From Hirudo medicinalis (Eukaryota > Annelida > Clitellata > Hirudinida > Hirudinidae): a stretch of DNA of 64,000 bases. Positions 28,700-41,324 of this stretch are shown here, one piece after another (position 1 is the stretch's first letter; each line of letters begins with the position of its first letter). The translations under genes and the position numbers were made by a program. The notes beneath the pieces are model-generated. The model searched no databases. It was not told the origin of the DNA and saw only the letters and a list, made by a program, of their open reading frames with translations. The stretch spans positions 1-64,000 of the forward strand of contig MPNW01000088.1 of NCBI GenBank assembly GCA_011800805.1, read 5' to 3'.

Positions 28700-29955
28700 A
28701 TAGGTCGGTAGGAATATTGGTATCATTGAAAGAATTAGTCCATTTATTAATACTAAAATAGCACTTCTATTGTAATTTTCTCTCCTTTACCCCTATCTGA
28801 CTTACTTATTGTTCTCATCATCGTTTTTAGATAGGTAAAACATTTTACAAAAGCATATTATTCGTGTTGTTTTCTTGCTACCATTTTTATTCTCAACTAA
28901 TTTAACTTTTATAAACAATAACTTATTAAATATCTATCAAATTGGTAGTTTACAAGTTGCTCTTTTCTTTTATGATTATAATGATAAGATATTTTCGGAT
29001 TTTTTTACTGACATCAATAATTACAATAACCAATTTCATTTTCTACGTAATAGTTTATGTGTTATTTAACAAAACAAGGAAATAACCTTTCCTTGATGAC
29101 CACTGCATTCATAATGGTGATTTCATTTTTATCTCGTGTTGACAATTGTAAATTTCTGGGAATCCTTATAGAGCAATATCTTACCTTCAAACCTCATATT
29201 CAATATTTAACTAACAAGATCTCGAAAAACGTTGGAATAATTTCTCGTATAAAGTCGTTACATCACTTCATCAATAGCCATAACATTGTATTATTAATGC
29301 ATATTTCCATATTTGAATTATTGCAATCTCGTTTTGGCTTATAATTACTCATCTTACCTACTTCCCTTGCTTAAACTCCAGAAAAAATATCTAGGAAAAA
29401 ATATTGCTCTACACATATCATACTATTCTCATACTGCCCTTTCATCAAAAATCTAAAAATTCATCAAATCAACTATCACTACGCAGGCATATTCATGTAC
29501 AGACATGATCATTGCTTGCTTCCTTGTTTATTTAATAAGTTTTTTTGCACTTCGATCCATGCCAAATACAAACCTTCCTTTGCCAGATATAAACACTATT
29601 TCGTTTCATCACGTGCTTAGGACCAAAAATATATTGTGTTATTCCAATCACCGTAACCCAACAACCAATCTTATTTGCCTTCAAACGTTTGCTTAAAACA
29701 TTCATTATTGACTCGTCGTTGTTTCAATGTCATACTAATTCGCGTTCATATTTATTCAGTCCTTTATTTTACTCTCCGTCTTCAATCATTTAACATGGAC
29801 TCACAACTAAGTTGTAAATATGGTATGGGCAGTCCAGATAGCGGGAAGTCATTCCCTTAGCCCTTGAGCCGATATAATTTTGTTTTTGTCTCAAATTGTA
29901 CATATATTTTGTTTGCTTGTTCGGCTCAATAAAAAAAAAACAAAACAAAATAATA
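28700..29955 (+). mobile_element. two adjacent CR1/jockey-like LINE 3' fragments ending in an A-rich tail
   Basis: At 28875-29040 the plus strand reads NLLNIYQIGSLQVALFFYDY and NNQFHFLRNSL, the extreme C-terminus of such a polymerase. At 29130-29344 it reads DNCKFLGILIEQYLTFKPHI and ISKNVGIISRIKSL, which belongs upstream of that C-terminus in one protein. Then 29378-29660 gives LQKKYLGK, SYYSHTAL, FLVYLISFF and NLPLPD, again the C-terminus. So two copies lie head to tail. The second ends in AATAAA plus an A-rich run at 29928-29955. Many stops. Confidence 0.65.
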
Positions 29956-31286
29956 TAGTCTATCATTTTCCAAATCTACTTTCAAGCTATTCTCCATTCA
30001 CTCCATTTTTTTTGACACTTTGTCAATGTTACGATCCAAAACTATATTCTTCAATATAAATCTGCCTATAATACAATTACTTAAATTCAGTTAATTCAAT
30101 TTTTTGTGCAATTGTCAAGTGCGCAATTGTCTGGTCACCGAATAAAGTGAATAGGTATACCATTTCATATTTATCCTTTTTTAAATGGTGGAGTGTCCTT
30201 TGCCATTGGAATAGTTACCAACAAAATTAACTAATTTGTCAAAATCATCGCTTGAATCATTTTTTTTATAAGTGCATTCCTGTAATGTGTTCAGGTGAAC
30301 CGATTTTATGTGTCCGAGAAATCAGACACCAACACATTTTCTTACATGAAATTCTTCACTTCAATGACTTCAGAGTGGTCAAGGAACAACGTTATAAAAT
30401 TAAATTTAAATTTTGGATGCAAAAGCATTCCAGCCTTATGGATATCAGAAATCCTAAGTTTTTTGAAACGTCTTTCAGTCAATAATGTCTCTTCAGTGAT
30501 CATTGAAATCACTAACATTTTCATGGTAAATCCGCAGAATCTGCCGTTATTAATATTCATAACTAAATAAAGTCCTCATATCAAAGTAAACTCCGCCCAG
30601 CAAATGATTAAAAGCGAATTTTTTTGTCTTTTAATTCATATTTCGACGCGATTTGTTTCATTTGTTTTACTTGCGTATTTATTTATTAACTAAAAAAATT
30701 CGCAATTAATCTGCTGTTTTGCCCACTTTCTTAGCGAATGTTAGCAACATTTTTGCTCCAAGCTCCATTAACGAACTAATCAGACATATCTAGAAAATTT
30801 ACGCAACTCACTACTGCTCAGGCAAAACTGGAGTAATCGTACCTCAATATCGATATGGACAAATTTTAAATTTTTATGTTACAAAAATTTGTTGGTGGTG
30901 CGGAATCAATTTAAAAAATAAACTTCATCCGCGGAATAATTATTTTTAAAAACTGTTTCCATGGTGGTATCGCGGAATTTTTAACCGTTTCAACCGCGGT
31001 TTTGCAGTGTGGTTTAAGGTCTAAGGGTCTTCCATTAATTATGTCAACAAATTTAAGGCAATTTTTGACCTCCTCCTTCCCCCTTGTCAACAACTGTCAA
31101 ACTCCTAGAGACTCCCCTATCAAAATTATGTCATTTTTGACTGATAACCCCCTCATAAAATATATCTTTGCAGCCACTCCAATTGGCTGAAGGTTTGTTG
31201 TTGATAATCAGGTGTTAATTTGTTATGCCCATGATCGCATTACTTGTCTGTGTTGCTGAACATGTTTCGTTAACATGACTTGTGAA
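29956..31286. other. intergenic, no gene seen
   Basis: AT-rich. 30890-31010 has a block with GTGGTGCGGAAT and TCCGCGGAAT motifs that look like transposon-end sequence. 31030-31110 is distantly similar to the pyrimidine-rich part of the 400-bp repeat (CTTCCCCCTTGTCAA). The overlapping frames at 30252-30570 are unrecognised. Confidence 0.35.
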
Positions 31287-31483
31287 CAGGGCCGCCGACA
31301 GAAATTTCGGGCTCCTAGGCAGTGCTTAGTAGGCACAGCGGTTACGGGCCCAAATGTTGTGGCGACTTGGTAATGGAAAAGTAAAAAAAAGTCATGATTG
31401 TAAAATTTCAATTTTTTAAAACCTGGGCGGGCCCATAAAAATGACTGGGCCCTTGGACACTTTCCCTCCTCTCGGCGGCCCTA
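31287..31483. mobile_element. 197-bp hAT-like MITE with 8-bp target duplication
   Basis: Starts CAGGGCCGCCGA and ends with TCGGCGGCCCTA. The 8 bases CTTGTGAA flank both ends (31279-31286 and 31484-31491). It is nested in, or part of, the 400-bp repeat whose other copy is at 2340-2757. A third piece of its left end (GGCCGCCAACAGAACTTTCG) lies near 55031. Confidence 0.6.
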
Positions 31484-31716
31484 CTTGTGAAGTAACATAG
31501 AGGTTACAGATTTTGAAAATCCGTTCAAGCAGTGACGACCTGAACTGAAGGACTAACAGTAATGTTATAAATCCATCTGTTAAAATTTAGATTTTTTATC
31601 ATAAAAATTAAACTGTTGACGTCAATTAATCTTAAACTCCCCCTTCCCCCTTGTCAAGAATTGTCAAACTTTTTCAAACCCCTTTCTTCCCCTATTTTGT
31701 TGACTTAGTTTATGGC
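31305..31716 (+). repeat. dispersed ~400-bp repeat, copy 2
   Basis: Same orientation as 2340-2757 and similar over almost its whole length, including TTCAAGCAGTGACGACCTG and GTCAATTAATCTTAAACTCC. It includes the right part of the MITE 31287-31483. Confidence 0.7.
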
Positions 31717-32230
31717 CCCCAAGCGGTTTTACCGCTACCGCACAGGGCTCTAGTTAGGGATACTAAAGCCAATCAGAAAAGGGGAGTTCGGTTTTCCAGT
31801 CTCTCATTGAATATTCCACAAATCGGGTAATTTTGGCATGAACCCGATATGAACATGTTGAGTGATGCCAAAATCTAGGAATGAGGCACACTGTCAAAAG
31901 GCTTTCTTGTAATAAATCCGTGTAATCCGTGCCACGGACAGATATTTTTGGCACTGCTTACAATCATCTTGTTAATGCAGCTGATCTTACAACCCTTCGA
32001 CAACATTTGCCAATTTGTCCTATTGGTAATATGTTGTTTTTTCCAAATGAATAAATATAATAATTATTAATATTGTTATTATTCTATTCATCAAAATTAT
32101 TTTCAGAAGTTTTTCATTTCTTTTCAATTCGATTATCAAAACAATCCGATCGTCAGAACTACCTACTATAACAATTAGTTCGGAAAGTTGACGCTCTATT
32201 TTATGTATTTATGATACTGTTTGACGAACC
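31717..32230. other. intergenic, no gene seen
   Basis: Begins with a short GC-rich tract (CAAGCGGTTTTACCGCTACC) and turns AT-rich. Nothing coding. Confidence 0.35.
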
Positions 32231-32373
32231 AACTATTTATGGAAAGCGACGAAACGCTTTCCGATGGCGCTTGTAACGGTGCAAGCCAGGTTACGAACGC
32301 GGCACAGCAGGACTATCGTCTCATTAGCGTCGCATGCAGGAACGCATGCAACCGTCAAAGCTAACTTGCACGC
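32231..32373 (-). repeat. SINE family A, copy 4
   Basis: The complement shows the degenerate tRNA-like head (GCAAGTTAGCTTTGACGG... GTTCGTAACCTGGCTTGCA) and the body GCGCCATCGGAAAGCG. Its paired ends are changed to GTGCAAG/CTTGCAC, which still pair perfectly. Confidence 0.65.
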
Positions 32374-35300
32374 TAATACCGAATCCAACAAAGTAAATAA
32401 AACCAATAATGAATCACGTAAATATAATTACTGAGCTGTTTTCATAAGCGAACTCTTGATTTATTGAAAAGACTTATCTAGTAAATAAAAAATTGTTCAT
32501 TGATGGTCTACATGGAGTTAAAATGGTTATAAGCAAACCATTGACTGGCCTCATAAATCAAAGGAACTTAATATCAATGAGAACTTTCTTCAAGGAGTGT
32601 CGGGGATATTCCATACTGTGAATGATACAAGTAGAGAATCGTTTCAAGTGTGGAACTATCGTTATTTATGGTATGTCGTCACATATCGCACGAAGCATTA
32701 TACCTCTAACTAGGAATATAGGAATATTTTATATCACGTTTATTTATAAAGCTTTATTATTAGGCAAAATTTGTCAAAAATTAAATGTACGATTAATATT
32801 ATTAACATTTTACCATAGTGAATAAATTGAAATAGGAATTTTAAAATAATTTTGCATAATTTGGAGACGAGCATATCTAAAGAATGTTGACATGACGGAA
32901 GCTTCAACATGGTTTTATTGATGAATAAGAAAGGGATGATTAAGAATTACTTGCGATCTTTTCGGTTGATCGTGGATGTCACGTGCATCCCGTACATGTG
33001 CGTTTATCTCCAAATAATAATTTGAGAAGTCATTTAATACTACATGCTCGACTTTTTTAAAGTCTATATTTTAGAGTTTAATTAGGATGTCAATTAATTG
33101 TGATTTATTTCATAATTGAATAAATAAAATGCTCTTTTGTTTATAGTTTAAGTCAAGTTTATTGAAAATTTTCTTTATTTCCCTTGTTTATAGTTCAATT
33201 TTTAAAAGTTTTTTTCATCTGGTTCAATGGTTTGTCCGATTTTCCAAATAATTTGAATATCCGATTAAATAATTAAGTGTGATAATATTATTAGCAAGTG
33301 TTAATCACATTTATTATGACAATAAAAGCGAATAAATAAACTAATGTGATGATTAAGAAATTCTTATTTATTTCAATTTGTTACAAGTCTCTTTTTGAAA
33401 GCAACTTGGTGAGATGTGTTTTCTTTGATGATTTTCATGGCGTGTCGGTAAAAGACTTAAATGGGGTCATCTTTACTGTGTCTTTTCCGACGCCAGGTCG
33501 CCTTTCCACCTAGAGGAACGTGAAATATAATATGCTAATATTACTATATTCTAATAATAATACTCTATTCCCAGACATCTTAATATGATAATATGTTGAT
33601 AATTTATGACATTTATGTTTATTCGAAAAATTTAATTCGCATTAAAACATTAAATTCGCATATTTTTCCATTTATTTTTGCATCCACTTACAAATTCATA
33701 AGAACAAATCGACTTTCGATCTTTTTCTTCCGATAATTTCAGTTATTTTATAAAATGTGATTAAATACCACCTCGAATTTTCAATTTAATGATTTAATTT
33801 AACAATTTAATTTGGTCCTTATTAATTTAATTAAAATTCCTCTATTATAAAACTTATTCATAATTATAAACTTTAACAACATAAACGACGTTTTTTTGCA
33901 TGCTCTGAATCATAAACTGTTGAATTTTTTGTTTACACCTGTCGTGTTCGTCGTGTGAGGGGCGCATATGTCCAGCCATAAAAGCAAGGAGTGCATGACT
34001 GCTTTGTGTTGCTTTTTATTGAATTTTTATTTTTTTAACTTCTAGAATGCGTCCATCTCTTCAAGGATTGTCTACAGGTGAGCTTATGTTCATCGTAATT
34101 GAATTCACCCTTCCACTCATCCACTTAGTACGTCAACAAAACTACAAAGATATTCGCAAAGGTTTAATATTTCTTTTTTTTCTCCTTTACACTGCAAATA
34201 AATAAATAATCTCTTGTTGGTTGCACATTTTTACGCGAACGTTTAAACTACGAACGAATCAACTTTCATTCTACCGTAAAATGAGAATATCCGGCTAAAG
34301 AAGAGTTGCTTTCATAAAAATATTACCATCACCATAACTACATCACTGAATATACTACCATTACTGAACCAATAATTTCTTTTAACTTGCATAAAGATCA
34401 GCATAATAAATTAAAATAAATAAGAAATATCATCGATTTAAAGTGTTGAACTACATTGATTACATATTGATGCATATTTTCTTGTGGAGGGCTCTTGCCT
34501 CTTGGAGTCAGGATGCAGGCCAACCGTTCTTTTATACAAAATTCAAATTCTCCTCTAAATATCAATATATATATCAGTTTATATTATTTAGCTAATTATC
34601 ATTCTTTAACTATTTAATGGTTTTCGATGACGGTGTTTATTTTAACATCATTTGTGATTTGATGACGGTTGTCCATTCTCAAGCTATAAGGAAATTCTTC
34701 CACATGTTCTTTCTTGATGAAAATGGCAGCGTTTTGGTCCAGAATTTGAATCGTTAAGAATCTACAATTGTTGCTATGAAATTATACCCTAATTCAATTA
34801 TGTGTTGTCACCAAAGTTTGTGTGACATCTCAAGGCAATCTCACGAAATGAATTTCGCACCTTTAAATATAAAACTCGATCTTTGCAGTTTTATTTCTTG
34901 CTCTTATTTGAGGACTTCAATATTTTACAATATTTAATACACAAATATTAGTAAGTTGTACATTAATGATTACAAATAATACTCGTAAAATAGAATATTT
35001 TATTGTTTTGGAAATAGATTTTGGTTATCCAAATAATCCATTAATATGGATTAAATAAATAAGTATGGTAATCGTTAAATTGACTTCTAACAGTTTTTCG
35101 TTTCTCAAATTACTGTTCAAGTATAAAAGAAAATTTTTAATTGAGGAATGCCAGTTAAATTAAAATAATATTTGAGTAATATAATTATATGTATTATGTA
35201 TTAGATTCGTAATTATATTATATTGTTTATCATAATAATATTATCATGAAAAATTATAATATATTATTACTATTAAAAAGAATAATATCGCCAGCACGGA

Positions 35301-36154
35301 CGAACATTATACTACATTACACTAAAGCAAAGCAAGTAAAATTCATCAAAACCCTAAAAACATGCATCCCAACATCCAAATCTTGATGTCAACACAAAAA
35401 TAATCTTCAAGCACTTTGAAAGTCACTGCATTTTGAGTATTATAATCTAAACGTAATTTGTTCAATGATGTAAAAATTATAGTATTATATTATGATAAGT
35501 TAATATAATAATTTAATAAAATATTGTAGATAAATATATGTATTTATGTTAAAAAAACATTAAAACATTAGACCAGCATACATCACAGTACAGCCAAATG
35601 ACCACATGCATCAGGCAATGACAGAGTGTCATTGTCATCGCTATTGGCGAAAAAGCTTCTTATTCCTAACAAAAGCCTCGATTGGAAACAAAGGATCTCA
35701 ATCCAGAAAGCACGTTGCCACGGGCCAGCTGTAGAACTCCGATGCAATGATGCAATAAACTCGCCTTGTTAGGATCGGAAGACAATGAATAATCAATCTT
35801 CAATGTGCTTGATATGTTTCTAGTAGAAGAGTGAGAGGATTGGGGAGGAGTGAAGTTCAACTCGAGTTATGCCATATGGCGCTCTTGATTGCTTTTATCC
35901 ATTTCTGTATTTATCCAATCGTGAATTTAAAAAAAGTTTTGCAAATGGTTGATGTGCCGAAATCATTGCAAAAATTTTCAAGATTCATTCAATTTTCAAA
36001 ACATCTAGATGATGTCAATTTCTCTTTATTCGTTGCAGTATCTCACTATAACGATTACAGTTGTAGAACTCCAATGCAATGATGCAATAAACCAATAAAC
36101 TCGCCTTGATAAGCGATGTCTTCTTAACTAAATCGTAATTTAAGGTGTTTTTGG
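32374..36154. other. long AT-rich stretch, no gene seen
   Basis: Very AT-rich with no convincing coding frame. A 32-base segment at 34046-34077 lies between good splice signals. A 42-base block at 35729-35770 recurs at 36061-36110. An antisense-looking frame near 35666-35860 has no family. Confidence 0.35.
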
Positions 36155-36275
36155 ATAGGAATAGCTTATTCCCAAGGACGCTTGTGGCGCAAGCTGGGTT
36201 GCAAACATGACTTCAAGCAGTAGGACTGTTCCTTTAGCGTCACATGCAGAAATGAAATCCTCTGAACTAACCAGG
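36155..36275 (-). repeat. SINE family A, copy 5 (diverged)
   Basis: Plus-strand text CTTATTCCCAAGGACGCTTG, CAAGCTGGGTTGCAAAC, AGGACTGTTCCTTTAGCG and CACATGCAGAAATG follows the family order; the SINE reads on the minus strand. Both tRNA boxes are weak. Confidence 0.6.
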
Positions 36276-36679
36276 ATCCCTAAGAAATATTTTTTCTGAA
36301 AAACATACGTCGATAGCTTTATTGTTTTGTAATATAATTACTGTCATTAATTTTGATTAAAACATCATAATTTTAATAATGGCGACAATTAAACAACTAA
36401 AAGTTATTTCATTTAAAATTATGCTCCAAATTCTGAAAAATCCTCATTTGTTAAAATGAAAGTAATTATTATGTAACGTCACCCGAAATAACTAAACCAT
36501 CTAATTTTTGTGGAGACACATTTAAATTAATGTTCCAATCTAAAAATGAAAAATTGTTAAAAAACGTCTTAATGTTTAAAGAAATACTTAAATTTAACGT
36601 TATTTAACGCTAATTAAATGGTTGTAATTGAAATTACATCATTATCATCACTAACCATCTTTTACCCGAAAGATTACAT

Positions 36680-36910
36680 GCTGAGCATATCCCGGAGAGG
36701 CGAGGGCTCAGATCAGAAGCCAAAGGTTCCCTCGACAAGTCAGTTCGACGTGCGACGTGCGGGATAGCAGGTCCACCGACATTGTTGGCCCGCAAATCTT
36801 GAAGTGACACCCCTTCTATTAGCAACACCGATTCGGCAGGGTTTCACAATGCCTTAAAACTCTTCAAGAAAAGTTAGTCTCAATCTTGAAATGGTCTTGA
36901 AGTTCTATTG
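36680..36910 (+). mobile_element. L2/CR1-like LINE 3' tail
   Basis: Reads RRGLRSDQKPKVPSTSQF, then VGPQIL-type sequence and FHNALKLFKK, parallel to the tail at 6370-6560 (GGCGAGGGCTCAGATCAG vs GGCGCGGGCTCAGATCAG). Truncated and frameshifted. Confidence 0.65.
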
Positions 36911-39900
36911 GAATGGAAAGTTCTATTAAAATAATAGCATAGTATAATATAAAGTAGTGTCGTCACATTCGGATTCATTATCATGACATCATTACATAGA
37001 GTATGGTTTAAAATATTTTAGATGTGTCATGCATTACATATTAATTACGTATTTCTTACATATAAATATCACTTTATATACAAGCTGAATTTCTTTACTA
37101 CAAAATGTCTTCAAGTTAAACGATTAATCAATCATTCAAATTTGGGGCAACTAAAGGGAAAAATGTAACTGAATATTATAAAAATATGAAATGTTTGTTG
37201 GGAATCACTTAATTTTAAATCTGCTTAATAAATATGCTCTTACCAGCATAAAAAATTTCACAGGAATATACTTTTAAAATATTTGTGCGCATGTTACTTG
37301 TAATCATATCGGAAAGAGGTGTGGGCAAGTCATCTGTTTGTTTTAATTTATGACTTGCGTTTCATTAGCTATTCAGTACAGGCAAGTCACAAAAGCGAAT
37401 CAAGGTAATATCCACTACAAAATATAAATTATGGAATGCTAACTTTAAGGAATGTCGAACATATCACAAACGTATTCATAACGTCATCATCATTGTGGTT
37501 GGCCATTTGCACTTCTTTTAACATGAGATGTATGTCTTAATTGAACATATCTTCAACAATAAGTTATAATATATTTATTCATTTTTACTAAACTTTATTA
37601 TTCAACGATTAAACGTTTACTGAGAAATATTTGTAGAGCTTCTTAATCTTTGAGTATATACAAATATACACTTATACGTACTCGTGAATATGTTAAGCAT
37701 GCAGAATTAAAATAACCTCACATTAAACGGTTGTTAGATATGCAGATAAATATCTAGGTTGTAAATATAAATAACTAATCTAAATAATAAGTTACATGTT
37801 AATGACTTCTTAATGTACATGGATTTAATACGAAGCAGAGCATGTGAGCAATATGATGGATTCCTAGCTATATAAGTCTTCTTAATCTCGTCTCTTGCTG
37901 CTTCTCGCCTTCAAAGGAGAGATGGTAAAATGTGAAGTTGACTTGATTTATTGCCGAATGTTCTTTTATTAAATGACGACTCGAAAAACTAGGAGCTTTG
38001 TCATCGTAATTTTATAGCGAGCGAAGATTATTAATTTAGTTCGATTCCTGGTAAATGAACACATTTTATTTCCAACTTTGGAGAAATTTTGCTTCTGGCA
38101 CAACTAAAGCGTTAAATCAGAACAACCGTATGTTTGTTTGAAAGAAAGGATAGCTACGTTTAATAATATTAAGGCAGAAAAGTGCTGCCTCATTTGATGA
38201 CATTTTGTGAAGTGAAAAACGTAAGTCTATTTCAGTTGCTATTGACTAATATTTTAAATGCTTGACTAACCCTTAAAAACCTTGTCCTCGTGACTACAAA
38301 ACTTTTAATAATCAAGATATTAACGACAGAATAATATTTGACGTTTTGTTTGAAATTTATTCAAAGCACATCATCCGAAGATGATGAGGATAAAGTCATA
38401 TTCGTTTTTGACAATGAAAATATTGGTTTTTGAAATATTTGCTAAATGTGGCGCATTCTCAAAACCCAAAAGAAATGAATGTTTATTTAAAATAACAATC
38501 GTTAAGATGGGCGAGTTTAATTAAAATATTGTTATAAATATTTAACATTAATTATTATTAATAACACAAAGGTAAACATGTATCTAGTTGTGACCCTCGA
38601 TGTAAATTAATGTCTTTTTCGGAAACGTTTCATGTCATCTTAAAAAAATATTTCACCATAATTTCAGATGATGTCTTGATATTTAATTAATATTTAAAAC
38701 GTCTAATCCACCGCGAACAAATGCAGAGAAATAAGAATTTTGATGTTATGAAATTTAATTATTGTGTTTTATGGAGGCTTTTCGATGCATGAAGTGCTGC
38801 AGGGGGCAAAGCGTGCACGCTGGCATTCAGTAAAAGGAAGTAATACACAGTCATACTCAGCACCCCATGACGCTTTGAATTCCTTTCTTTTCGATTCAGT
38901 CCGTCAGATCTTCATATTATTCATTCGACATCGTTCTATCCATCTCAACTCCAAATAAGCTCCATTTAAGATATATTCAAGTTCTTAGTTTGGGATATAA
39001 ATTTGGAGTTTCATGAATTATAAGGTGCAATGAGATGAAGTTCGTGGAGCAGAGGATTGCAAACAGGAAGCTAAGTTCGAGTGTGCACAACTGTGGCAAA
39101 CTTAACAAGGCGTACGAATAGCGAACGCTTGAGTGTATGTATGGTTGAATGAGTGAACTAGTGAATGAACGAGTGAGTGAGAGCGAGAATAAATGAAATC
39201 CTCCTTCATGTCTCATCCCACCTCAAAACTCAGTACGTGACGCAGGTTCGAAAAAAGTAAGAAAATGATTTACTGCTGCTTGCTTATTCTTTGCACTGTA
39301 CTCCCATGGGGTAGTTGAGTAGGGTGATGATAATGATGAAACATCCCAATAATTTCACCCCGACGTAATTGAGGTATTTTATGATTGGAGTTTTCACTTT
39401 AAGACAACAAATTTATACTCGCTAAATATTATTAATGATCACGCTTTTCAATCAATTTCACAAAATGGATTTATTTAATTATACTTAAAGTGATGAATGT
39501 TAAATAAAACCCACTTCATATCTAAATAACAACTCAATAATTTTTCGCAAAAGTAATCAGCAACAATAACAACAATAATAATGATGATGATAATAATAAT
39601 AAATATTTCGGAAGAATTGAACCTCCTGCATTTGTATTTCGTGGTGAGTCTACGAAAGTAAGTGAAAATCTTTTTGTGTAAATGATTCATTCATTGCCCA
39701 TATTTTCTACTTCCACGATTAATACAGTCATATTCAGCACCCCCTGACGCTTTGAATTCACAATGGCGATGTAAAAACAAATTTTACTTAATTAATAAAG
39801 TCTCACAGTGCGCATAGATGTTTAAAGATTTACAAATAAAAAAATTGTGATGAAACTCTTTAATTACACCATCATTACGAGGCAGGCAGTAATAAGACTC

Positions 39901-41175
39901 AGTAAGAAATAAGTAATGAAGGAAGGCTGAGTAGAAATGAGATGGAATTTATGTGGATTCCTGGCTTAGAATAATCTCCTTCGTCCACCAATCACAACAA
40001 GTAAACTCATAAGGTCAAAGGCCACGAATCTTTCAAGCCATCGAACGTCTTGTTGATCGACGGATGATTTTATAATCGGATGCTGGTGAACGAATAGCTA
40101 TATGGAATGTAAGAATAGGAGTCCCATCAATTTACCATCATCACCATCAAAACACAATCGTCATTGTTATCAACGTCAATGTCTGGGTTTTTATATTATT
40201 ATTATTGTTTTTAATTTTAATGTTGTTGTTGTTATTATTATTATTATTAATACTAATATAAACAATAATATTATTATTATTATTAATCTCGGCGCGGGCT
40301 CATTATTTACATAAAACATATTTATGCAAATTACATAAATCTCTTTTTTTCTTCTTAAAAACTATAAGTCCTCCATAAAATAATTACACGTTATTCATCA
40401 TGTTAAACTTAGTTATAGTGAAGGTGGTGATGATTTCATAATGATGACGATCTGACTTCTTCAATCTCCACGAAGTAAATTTTATTGCACGGATGTCTGT
40501 GCTTCCTATAAATACCACCTCTCCGTCAAAGCAATGATTGAATGAATAATAAATGGTCGAGGGAACATCCACTGAAGAATTTTCTATCTACAAATTTGTA
40601 TCATCGTCATTCTCAAATAATTATTTTCTTATATAAAGCGAAGTTGAATGCTCCTACGCTTTTACAGTGAAACAAATTGGAGTGAATTAAAAAAACATGT
40701 TGACATGTTTGACCACAAAAATGAATATAATGAGACGTGGATAATTATAGAGTGAATGTACTGAAGCATGGATAATAATAGAATGAATGTACTGATGCAT
40801 GGGCCAAGGAGTAAAACTACAGGTGTGAAATAATTGGAACACGTCCATAAGACTTCAATATCTGGAATGTCTCGAAGATCGATGGATGGACTGACAATTA
40901 ATTAGCATACTAAGATATTTTATTAATGTTAAGGAAATAACGCAACCATTTAGTTAAACTTTTAATTTGCATTTTCCAGAAATGACTGAGAGGAAGATTA
41001 TGAAGAAAATGGTCACGTTGGTGTTTGAATGGATTTGAAGAACTATTCCCAATTTGAAACCACAGACCATTCCTTCGTTGAATTGAAAGATTTTAAATCA
41101 TAAAATCCGAACAATAAATCAAGCTATCGTGTCTGCTGCAACAACCTAAGGGCGCCATATTTGTCAAGCAGGAGC
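36911..41175. other. AT-rich DNA upstream of the ephrin exon
   Basis: No coding exon recognised. It holds a TATA-like CTATATAAG at about 37869, trinucleotide runs at 39555-39603 and 40190-40290, and a 40-base direct repeat (38841-38882 and 39720-39759). The ephrin promoter should lie just left of 41176, where base composition becomes more even from about 41120. Confidence 0.4.
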
Positions 41176-41324
41176 ATGCTCGGTCGTGCCGGAAGTGAAG
41201 CCAGGGCAGCATTTCCGGTCTGCTGGTTTCGTAGCGATTTGGTGTTTTTGGTTCTAATTTTGTTCTTCATTACCTTGGAAGCTATAGTTCTTGCTCCTGT
41301 CTACTGGAATTCATCTAACCCTAT
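41176..41324 (+). CDS. EFN: Ephrin, first coding exon (signal peptide and start of receptor-binding domain)
   Basis: The ATG at 41176 opens 49 codons plus two bases, then the consensus donor GTGAGT at 41325. The product has a basic N-terminus, a hydrophobic signal core (LVFLVLILFFITLEAIV) and then VLAPVYWNSSNP. YWNSSNP is the hallmark start of the ephrin ectodomain (vertebrate ephrin-B: EPIYWNSSN; insect ephrin: YWNTSNP). It also holds an N-glycosylation site (NSS). In vertebrate ephrin genes the first intron also lies just after this motif. Ephrins are membrane-bound ligands of Eph receptor kinases that guide cell and axon contacts. Nothing in the exon tells GPI-anchored from transmembrane forms. 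The next exon should resume with an F-containing strand leading to IICP; I find none before 64000. The exon is too short for a simple ORF search. Confidence 0.85.
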
